From positions 1 through 19,786 of the forward strand of contig SIBB01000018.1 in NCBI GenBank assembly GCA_009695395.1: DNA of 19,786 nt, read 5' to 3'. Below are positions 7,309 through 13,735 of the stretch, one piece after another. The stretch comes from Pedosphaera sp. Its GTDB lineage: Bacteria > Verrucomicrobiota > Verrucomicrobiia > Limisphaerales > SXTU01. The notes beneath the pieces were generated by a model. The model saw only the letters and a list, made by a program, of their open reading frames with translations, had not been told where the DNA came from and ran no database searches. A program made the position numbers and the translations under genes. Each line of letters starts with the position of its first letter. Positions within the stretch are counted from its first letter, which is position 1.

Positions 7309-7586
7309 ATTTAAACGATGTCTGCCGGCTTCAACACCGGAGAAAGTAGTCGGTTGCGCCCGCCGTGGCAATAGGATCAAACCCAAGTAAAGCAACTCGC
7401 GCTTCGGGGGCTACCGAGGAGAATCCCGGCCCAAAGAATGAGATTGCTAAGTGACGGCGCACTTTGAAGATTCCTCCCGAAGCATGTCCCAAAACTTGTC
7501 TGTCAGAAAAGCTCAGCCTGAAGCCCTCAAAGCATGGGCGCGTCCATCTGTCCCCAACCAACAACAACAAACCAACTAACTCGCAC
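7309..7586. promoter_or_regulatory. Divergent intergenic region with CAA-rich leader before the oxidoreductase
   Basis: This 278-bp gap lies between two divergently read genes and must hold the promoters of both. I could not fix convincing -35/-10 boxes. The last 35 bases before ATG 7587 are almost free of G and consist of CCAAC, CAACAA and CCAACTAAC units. Such unstructured A/C-rich leaders can promote ribosome entry without Shine-Dalgarno pairing. A riboswitch or conserved RNA is not recognisable. Confidence 0.35.
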
Positions 7587-9035
7587 ATGAAATACTTCGA
7601 TCGTCGTGGATTCCTTAAGACCGCCGGTGCTGCCGCTGGCGTCTTCTACATCGCACCGACCTCTTGGGCACAGAAAAGCCCGGGCGACACGCTTAACGCT
7701 CTCGTCATCGGCGTCAACGGACGCGGCGGCTCCCACATCGGCGGGATGCTCGCCTTGAAGGACAAGGGCGTGCGCCTCACCGCCCTCTGCGATGTGGATG
7801 CCACCGTCCTCGGCAAGAACGTGGACAACCTCGACAAGAAGGGCACCAAGGTCAAAGGCTACGCCGACATGCGGAAGGCGTTTGAGGACAAAGACATTGA
7901 CCTCGTCTGCATCGCCACGCCGAACCACTGGCACTCGTTGGCCGCCATCTGGGCCATCCAGGCCGGCAAGGATGTGTATGTCGAGAAGCCCGTCTCGCAC
8001 AACGTCTGGGAAGGCCGACAAGTCGTGAACGCCGCCCGCAAATACAAGAAGATCGTCCAGACTGGCACGCAGAGCCGGTCCTCGCGCGCGGGGATCGCCG
8101 AGGCCGTGAAGTTCGTGCAGTCCGGCCAGCTCGGCAAAATCCTCGTCAGCCGCGGCACCTGCTACAAGCCGCGCGGCAGCATCGGCAAGTCAGACGGCCT
8201 CGTGCCGATCCCGGCGGGCATTGACTTCGACACCTGGTGTGGCCCTGCGCCGAAGGACGAACTGCGCCGCAAGAAACTGCATTACGACTGGCACTGGATT
8301 TGGAACTACGGCAACGGCGACCTCGGCAACCAAGGCATCCACCAGATGGACATCGCCCGCTGGTTCAGCGGCGAGATGGAACTCAGCCCGCGCGTGTGGA
8401 GCGTCGGCGGCCGCCTCGGCTACGCAGACGACGGCGAGACCCCTAACACGCAGATCGTCTATCACGACTACGTGAAAGCCCCGCTCATCTTCGAGGTGCG
8501 CGGCCTGCCCTCGAAGGCCGGCGCGAAGAACATGGACAGCTTCATGGGTTCCACCGTCGGCGTGGTCATCCACTGCGAAGGCGGCCACGTCACCGTGCCG
8601 AACTACAACGGCGCGACCGCCTACGACAAGGACGGCAAGGAGATCAAGAAGTGGAACGGCTCCGGGGACCACTTCGCCAACTTCGTCGAAGCCGTCCGTA
8701 GCCGGAAGACCGAGGACTTGCACGCCGACATTCTCGAAGGCCATCTCAGTAGCGCCCTCTGCCACACCGGCAACATCTCCTATCGGCTCGGCCAGCAGAA
8801 GAACCCCGACGCCATCAAGGAGCAGATCAAGGGCGACCGCGACGCCGCCCCGAGCTTCGAGCGCATGGTTGAGCACCTCAAGGCCAACGAAGTGGACGTC
8901 ATGAAGGACAAAATGACCATCGGCCCCGTGCTCAAGATGAACCCCAAGACCGAGAAGTTCATCGGCAACGCGGAAGCGGACAAGCAACTCACGCGCGAAT
9001 ACCGCAAGCCCTTCGTCGTTCCGGCGATTAGCTAA
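7587..9035 (+). CDS. Tat-exported Gfo/Idh/MocA-family oxidoreductase
   Basis: A 482-residue NAD(P)-dependent dehydrogenase-like protein. The N-terminus has a twin-arginine signal (DRRGFLKTAG, Arg6-Arg7, hydrophobic stretch to about residue 28), so it should be exported folded with its cofactor. The start at ATG 7587 is fixed by this signal; the 41 codons upstream are not family-like. The Rossmann fold starts at about 37 with ALVIGVNGRGG (42-48 as the nucleotide loop). The family motif EKPVSHN is at 133-139, with Lys134 the usual catalytic lysine. GNQGIHQMDIARW later in the protein supplies the conserved His region of the substrate domain. Relatives act on sugars, inositols or modified glycans; the substrate here is not deducible. 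It is monocistronic, with a leader of its own upstream and a strong terminator 22 bp after the stop. Confidence 0.93.
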   Translation: MKYFDRRGFLKTAGAAAGVFYIAPTSWAQKSPGDTLNALVIGVNGRGGSHIGGMLALKDKGVRLTALCDVDATVLGKNVDNLDKKGTKVKGYADMRKAFEDKDIDLVCIATPNHWHSLAAIWAIQAGKDVYVEKPVSHNVWEGRQVVNAARKYKKIVQTGTQSRSSRAGIAEAVKFVQSGQLGKILVSRGTCYKPRGSIGKSDGLVPIPAGIDFDTWCGPAPKDELRRKKLHYDWHWIWNYGNGDLGNQGIHQMDIARWFSGEMELSPRVWSVGGRLGYADDGETPNTQIVYHDYVKAPLIFEVRGLPSKAGAKNMDSFMGSTVGVVIHCEGGHVTVPNYNGATAYDKDGKEIKKWNGSGDHFANFVEAVRSRKTEDLHADILEGHLSSALCHTGNISYRLGQQKNPDAIKEQIKGDRDAAPSFERMVEHLKANEVDVMKDKMTIGPVLKMNPKTEKFIGNAEADKQLTREYRKPFVVPAIS

Positions 9036-9057
9036 CTCGACTCACAACGAATCCCAC

Positions 9058-9090
9058 GAGAGCCGGCGCGAAAACGCCGGCTCTTTTTTT
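9058..9090 (+). terminator. Rho-independent terminator of the oxidoreductase gene
   Basis: AGAGCCGGCG (9059-9068) pairs perfectly with CGCCGGCTCT (9075-9084) around the loop CGAAAA, with a further G-T pair at the base, followed by seven T (9084-9090). This is a textbook intrinsic terminator on the plus strand. The following bases to 9212 contain no gene that I can support; the next gene ends at 9213 on the other strand. Confidence 0.95.
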
Positions 9091-9212
9091 GTGATTGGAG
9101 TGGGGTGCGGAAGCCCACGTCCACAGGTAAGCCAGAGAACATGAAAGAGGACTCCACGTGCGTGCCGCAACTCCAGCGGACGCAGGCCTCCACGCTCCTG
9201 CCGAGTGGGCAG

Positions 9213-11222
9213 TCAGAGCTTGGCGGACTTGGGCGGGACAGGAACCGAAGCCGCCTTCATCTTCTGATAGTCAGCGGCAAGTGCCTGCACCTTCTTCTCC
9301 TCCACCTGCAACGGCTTGGTCATCTTCTCGGCGGTAGACTTCGAGGTGGAGGCGAGCTTCTTGTTGTCGGTGATGCTCTTCTCCAAGTCCTTGATGCGCT
9401 TGGCCAACTTGTCCTTCTCTTCCTTGGTCGTAGTCTTGAGCTTCTTTGCAGCTTTGATGTCCGACTCGGCCTGCTTGATGTCGGCGTTGGCGGTCTCGAC
9501 CTGCGCTAGCAAGCGCTTGTGTTCATCCTTCTTCGCGCTGAAATCTTCCTTTGCGCGCCAGACTTGGGAGTAAAAGGCGCCGAGCTTCAAACGGTCCACG
9601 CTGGATTTGGCCAACTTGAGGTCGGCGTCGGCGGACTCGATGGCGGCCTTGGCGTCGTCCTGTTTCTTCGCGGCGACCTCGGCGGCGAGGTTGAGGGAGC
9701 GCTTGGCATTGGCATCCTTGGCAGCCTCCATGTCGGCCTTGGCCTTGATGGTGGTGGCGGTGGCCTCGGCGAGGGCCGCGTTCAGCTTGGCGTGCCCGGC
9801 CTCGAGGTCGGTGATGCGCTGGGCGACTTGCTGCTGTTGCTCGGCGATGGTGGGCGGGTTCAGCGAGATGCCGGAAAGCTCCTTGCCATCGGCGGCGTCC
9901 CACGCATAGACGCGGCCGGTCCAGTCGGTGGCGATGACGCGCTTGCCGTCGTGGGTGAGGGTGGCGCGGACGGGGACATCGTTGGTGATGGTGAAGGTCT
10001 TGCCCTTGTTGCCTTCCTTGTCCCACAGAGAAATCGTCTTGTCCCGGCCCGCCGTGACCATGAGTCCATCCACGGTCAGTCGCACGCTCACGGCGCTGTT
10101 ATGCGCGGCGGCGGTCTTGACCTGTGCGCCTTCCTTCACGCTCCAAGTCTTCACCGTGCCGTCTTCGCTCGCGGAAACCAGCAGGTCGGGCGTGCGCCAC
10201 GCGAGCGCGGTGATGGCGGCGCGGTGGCCGGTGAAGTTCTGCACTTCCTGGCCCGCCTCGGGGTCCCACACGACCACGCCGCCGTTGCGGTCGCCGGTCG
10301 CGAGGAAGGTGCTGTCGTGGTTGAACTCGGCGGCGAGCACCCAGTCAGTGTGCTTCTTCATCTTGTGAAGCTGCTCGCCGTTGGCGGTGGCGTAAATCTT
10401 CACCAGCCGATCCGGACCGCCGAGGGCAATCCACTTCTGGTTCGAGGAAATGTCGCCTGCGAGCGGGACATCGAGTTCGTCACCCGCCGTGAGGATCCGT
10501 TGGCCGGTGGTGATGTCCCAAAGGGCTGCGAGGCCCTTGTTCGCCCCGCGCCCGCCGCTGGCGAGCAGCAGCTTGCCGTTGCGGCTGAACTTCACGTCGT
10601 GGGGGAAGCCCTCGGGGAAGGGCAGCACACCCGCGAGTTGGAGGGTGTCGGTGTTGTAGAGTAGGACCTGCTTCTGCCCGCCGAGCGCGACGAGCGGTGC
10701 CCACGGACTCGCGGCCAACCCCGTGCTGGCGCTGGTGCGCACGGTGCGGAGGACCGGCTCCAGCAGCAAATCGCCCGGCATCGGGGGCGCACCCTCGGGC
10801 TTGGCGAACGCCGCGCCAGTCAGGGTCATGTCAATCTTCGGGCGGTTCACGACGATGGCCTTGCTGCCGGAGTTTTCGAGCAGGCCGCCGGCAATCCACT
10901 TCTTGATGAGGTCGAGTTCCTTGTCCGCCAGCTTGTTCTTGGGCGGCATCGTCGGCTCGGCGGCGTGCGTGGTGACTTTGTAGAGGATGGAGCTGTCAGG
11001 GTCGCCGCCGGTGACGATAAGGCCGGAGCTGCCACCTTTCATGAGCGCGCCGTAGGTGGAGAGGTCCACATCGGCCTTGGGCTTGTCGGAACCGTGGCAC
11101 TTGAGGCACTGGTTCTTGAAGAGCGGGAGGATGTGCTCGTCGTAGGTGACTTTCTGCGCGGAGGCGGAGGCGACGCCCAGCAACAGAGCGCCCGCTCCCA
11201 AGAGGAGAGTGGTTGTCTTCAT
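9213..11222 (-). CDS. Secreted cytochrome c/WD40 beta-propeller/coiled-coil protein
   Basis: A 669-residue exported protein, last gene of the minus-strand module. Sec signal at residues 1-22 (MKTTTLLLGAGALLLGVASA, cut after SAQ or SA). Planctomycete-type cytochrome c domain at 25-115 with CLKCH (39-43) and a possible distal haem ligand Met92 in TMPPKNK. From about 165 to 445 there are seven or so WD40 blades (for example FLATGDRNGGVVVWD, LLVSASEDGTVKTW, MVTAGRDKTISLW, VIATDWTGRVYAWD), forming a periplasmic propeller. Residues 458-655 are Ala/Lys/Glu-rich and read as a long coiled coil (EQQQQVAQRITDLEAGHAKL onward), ending PVPPKSAKL. The family set-up (cytochrome c plus WD40) is typical of these phyla. 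A scaffold or electron-transfer role is inference. No membrane anchor other than the signal is visible, and no Shine-Dalgarno precedes ATG 11222. Confidence 0.92.
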   Translation of the reverse strand: MKTTTLLLGAGALLLGVASASAQKVTYDEHILPLFKNQCLKCHGSDKPKADVDLSTYGALMKGGSSGLIVTGGDPDSSILYKVTTHAAEPTMPPKNKLADKELDLIKKWIAGGLLENSGSKAIVVNRPKIDMTLTGAAFAKPEGAPPMPGDLLLEPVLRTVRTSASTGLAASPWAPLVALGGQKQVLLYNTDTLQLAGVLPFPEGFPHDVKFSRNGKLLLASGGRGANKGLAALWDITTGQRILTAGDELDVPLAGDISSNQKWIALGGPDRLVKIYATANGEQLHKMKKHTDWVLAAEFNHDSTFLATGDRNGGVVVWDPEAGQEVQNFTGHRAAITALAWRTPDLLVSASEDGTVKTWSVKEGAQVKTAAAHNSAVSVRLTVDGLMVTAGRDKTISLWDKEGNKGKTFTITNDVPVRATLTHDGKRVIATDWTGRVYAWDAADGKELSGISLNPPTIAEQQQQVAQRITDLEAGHAKLNAALAEATATTIKAKADMEAAKDANAKRSLNLAAEVAAKKQDDAKAAIESADADLKLAKSSVDRLKLGAFYSQVWRAKEDFSAKKDEHKRLLAQVETANADIKQAESDIKAAKKLKTTTKEEKDKLAKRIKDLEKSITDNKKLASTSKSTAEKMTKPLQVEEKKVQALAADYQKMKAASVPVPPKSAKL

Positions 11223-11241
11223 GGAGGTTTGAGTGTGTGAC

Positions 11242-11261
11242 CCACGCTCTCACGAGCGTGG
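11242..11261. repeat. Perfect hairpin between two module genes
   Basis: CCACGCTC (11242-11249) and GAGCGTGG (11254-11261) form an 8-bp perfect stem with the tetraloop TCAC in the 47-bp gap between the DUF1553 and cytochrome c/WD40 genes. No T-tract follows on the minus strand, so it is more likely a REP-like palindrome or an mRNA processing/stability element than a terminator. Confidence 0.6.
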
Positions 11262-11269
11262 CCACGAAG

Positions 11270-13699
11270 TTAGTGATTGAAGATGAACTCCTTCGAGTTC
11301 AGCACAGCCCAGAAGACGTCGTTCAAGACGACCACCTTGTCAGCGGGCGTCTTCGCCTCGGTGAAGTATTCTGCCAGCTTGGTCTGCTCGGTCTGCGTCG
11401 GCGGGCGGGCGAGGCTGCGCCAGTAGAACTCCTCGATGATTTGCTCGTTGCTCTTCCCTTCCTTCGTCATCGCGGCGACGAGTCCGCCACTCTGAATCTT
11501 GTTGTTGACCGTGTCGCCGTTGAGGAGGTGGAGCGCCTGCGAGAGGTTCGGCTCCATCTTCACCTCGCACGAGCAGACGGTGCCGCGATCGGCGCGGCCA
11601 AAGGTCGTTAGAAAGTAGGAGGTCGTGCGACCGTCCACGATTTCCACAGCGCGCGAGCCAACCGGCAGGCCGCGGAACTTGTCCTTGGTGACCGTGACTT
11701 GGTTGATGACGTCCAGCAGCACCTCGGCGCGGAGGCGGCGGATGGTGCCCTTGGCGAAGTTGCGCGTGTCCTCGGCGTTCAACTCGTTGGACTTGGGCGT
11801 GAGCTGATAGGTGCGGCTGGCGCAGATGTCGCGCACGAGCTTCTTGAAGTTGTAGTTCGAGTCGGTGAAGCGCTTGCCCAACTCGTCCAGCAGCTCGGGA
11901 TTCGACGGTGGGTTGCTGATGCGCACGTCGTCCACCGGTTCCACGATGCCCTTCCCGAAGAAGTGCGCCCAGACGAGGTTCGCGAGGTTCTTCGCGAAGA
12001 ACGGGTTCTGCGGCGAGGCCAGCCACTTAGCCATCACCTCACGCCGGTCCTGGCCCTCAGCGGGCGTGCCGCCGTCCATGCCCAGGAACTTCGGCGGGAT
12101 GTCGCGGTTGCCGACCGGGTGACGGACGCCGCCATTGCCCCGGTTGAAAACGACCGTCTCGCGCTGGTCCTCGCCAGTCTTGCGGCCCACCTGCGCGAAG
12201 AACGCGGCGAAGCCGTAGTAGTCGTTCATCGTCCAGCGGTCGAAGGGATGGTTGTGGCACTGCGCGCACTGCATCCGCATGCCCATGAAGACCTGCGCGA
12301 CGTTCTCGGAGAGTTTCAACACGTCAGTCTCGACCTTGTAAAAGTTCGCCGCCGGGTTGGAGAATGTGCCGCCCTTGGCCGTGAGCAACTCCTGCGTCAG
12401 CTGATCCATCGGGACGTTCCGGGCGAACTGGTCCTTGAGCCAGTCGTAATATTGAAGCGCGGACTTGTATTGGAACTGGTTGTTGTCGGTGCGGATTTGC
12501 AGCAGCTCGGCGAACTTCATCACCCACAGCTCGGTGAACTCCGGGCGCTCCAGCAGTTCGTCCACCTTCTTATCGCGCTTCTTCGGGTTCTTGTCCGCGA
12601 GGAACGCGCGCACATCCTCAGCCGAGGGCGTGAGGCCGGTGATGTCGAGCGTCACGCGGCGCAGGAAGGTCGCGTCGTCCGTCACGTCGCTGGGCGTGAT
12701 GCGAATCTTCTTCAGCTTCGTGTGGACGAGCGTGTCGATGTAGTTGTGCTCGGCGACCTGCGGGAAGGTGAAACCTGACTCCTTGGGAATCGCCAGAATC
12801 TGCGCGCCCACGGTGAATGCATCGAAGCGGGCCATCACGAACGCCTCGCCGCGCTTGTCGGCGGTGACGAGGCCGGTCTTGGTGACCTTCGCGCTCACGT
12901 CGTTGTTGCTGACGAAGCTGGCAATCTTGGTCACGTCGCGGTCGGAGCCGTCAGAATACTTCGCGCGCACGGTGAACTGCTGCGACGCGCCGGAGCCTTC
13001 GAGCACGGCCTGCACGGGGAAAATCTCAACGCCGGTGACATAGGCGGTATCCTTTGCGTCGGCGGGCGCGCCGGCTTCGAGCCACTTCACGATGGTCTGG
13101 TAAAGTTCGTCCTTCGGCTCGAAGAGCTTGCCGCCGGTGTGCTGCACCGCGCCGGTGGACTTGGTGAGCAGGAGGCTTTCCTCGGGCAGCGCGAGGTTGA
13201 TGCGGCGGCCCAGCATCTGGCGGGTGACCTTGCCGTAATCGCCCTCGTGGTCGTAGCCAAAGAGCGAGAGATGGAAGCCGTCCTTGCCGCGCGCCGAGCC
13301 GTGGCACGAGCCGGTGTTGCAGCCGGCCTTCGTGAAGACGGGCATCACATCGAGGCTGAAGCTGATGGCGAGCGGGACCGCAGATTTTTCGACCTTCACC
13401 GGCAGCGTGAGCGTCTTGGTGTCGAACTTCACCGTCAGCTCGGTCTTGCCGTCCGCGACGGGGTGGACCACCGACTTTTCGAGGCGGGCGAGAGTCTTGT
13501 CCGCGAGGCTGAACTGCGCCTGCGCGGTCACGTCGCGCGTGGTGCTGTCCGAGTAAACGGCCTGCACGATGACGCTCTGCAAGTCCTGCTTCGAGGAGAG
13601 GTTGATGTCCGGCGGCACGACGCGGACCTCCACGAGCGACGGGGCAGCGAGGGCGGCGAGCGGGAGGGCCAGCGTAAGGGCGGTGAGGAAGGTTCTCAT
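11270..13699 (-). CDS. Secreted Ig-like/DUF1549/DUF1553 protein with cytochrome c-like motifs
   Basis: An 809-residue exported protein. Sec signal at residues 1-19 (MRTFLTALTLALPLAALA). Two bacterial Ig-like (Big2-type) beta domains follow at about 20-105 and 222-305, each with the YSDSTTRDVT or YSDGSDRDVT phrase. Between them is a domain with GCNTGSCHG (Cys127, Cys132, His133), in which four residues separate the cysteines instead of two. DUF1549 (about 318-510) contains a normal CAQCH (478-482) in the MQCAQCHNHPFDRW context. DUF1553 occupies about 555-805 (NLVWAHFFGKGIVEPVDDVR, NPELLDELGKRF, LLNGDTVNNKI). It is a different subfamily from the similar gene at 2729, which lacks Ig domains. ATG 13699 lies directly after the heptamer repeats, with no Shine-Dalgarno. 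Its role in the envelope is unknown; co-transcription with the DUF1501 gene is the recurrent family context. Confidence 0.92.
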   Translation of the reverse strand: MRTFLTALTLALPLAALAAPSLVEVRVVPPDINLSSKQDLQSVIVQAVYSDSTTRDVTAQAQFSLADKTLARLEKSVVHPVADGKTELTVKFDTKTLTLPVKVEKSAVPLAISFSLDVMPVFTKAGCNTGSCHGSARGKDGFHLSLFGYDHEGDYGKVTRQMLGRRINLALPEESLLLTKSTGAVQHTGGKLFEPKDELYQTIVKWLEAGAPADAKDTAYVTGVEIFPVQAVLEGSGASQQFTVRAKYSDGSDRDVTKIASFVSNNDVSAKVTKTGLVTADKRGEAFVMARFDAFTVGAQILAIPKESGFTFPQVAEHNYIDTLVHTKLKKIRITPSDVTDDATFLRRVTLDITGLTPSAEDVRAFLADKNPKKRDKKVDELLERPEFTELWVMKFAELLQIRTDNNQFQYKSALQYYDWLKDQFARNVPMDQLTQELLTAKGGTFSNPAANFYKVETDVLKLSENVAQVFMGMRMQCAQCHNHPFDRWTMNDYYGFAAFFAQVGRKTGEDQRETVVFNRGNGGVRHPVGNRDIPPKFLGMDGGTPAEGQDRREVMAKWLASPQNPFFAKNLANLVWAHFFGKGIVEPVDDVRISNPPSNPELLDELGKRFTDSNYNFKKLVRDICASRTYQLTPKSNELNAEDTRNFAKGTIRRLRAEVLLDVINQVTVTKDKFRGLPVGSRAVEIVDGRTTSYFLTTFGRADRGTVCSCEVKMEPNLSQALHLLNGDTVNNKIQSGGLVAAMTKEGKSNEQIIEEFYWRSLARPPTQTEQTKLAEYFTEAKTPADKVVVLNDVFWAVLNSKEFIFNH

Positions 13700-13707
13700 A
13701 AGAGGGT

Positions 13708-13728
13708 GATTAGTAATGAGTGTTGAGT
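13708..13728 (-). repeat. Degenerate heptamer tandem repeat before a start codon
   Basis: Read on the minus strand the units are ACTCAAC, ACTCATT, ACTAATC, ending 8 nt before ATG 13699. They fill most of the 36-bp gap between the PPC-protein gene and the DUF1553 gene. The same ACTNANN period-7 pattern lies before ATG 16114. Confidence 0.7.
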
Positions 13729-13735
13729 CGGTCCT

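Noticed and set aside
7464..7586. Extension of the oxidoreductase upstream of ATG 7587
   Set aside because: It would place about 41 residues before the twin-arginine signal and is not family-like; the region is the CAA-rich leader.
9519..10664. 381-codon plus-strand open frame opposite the cytochrome c-WD40 gene
   Set aside because: It is the antisense of WD40 and coiled-coil codons; its Gly/Val/Leu/Glu-rich composition is a shadow pattern and no motif is visible.
11699..12778. 359-codon plus-strand open frame opposite the Ig/DUF1553 gene
   Set aside because: Antisense shadow in GC-rich DNA; the opposite strand carries conserved DUF1549/DUF1553 motifs throughout.
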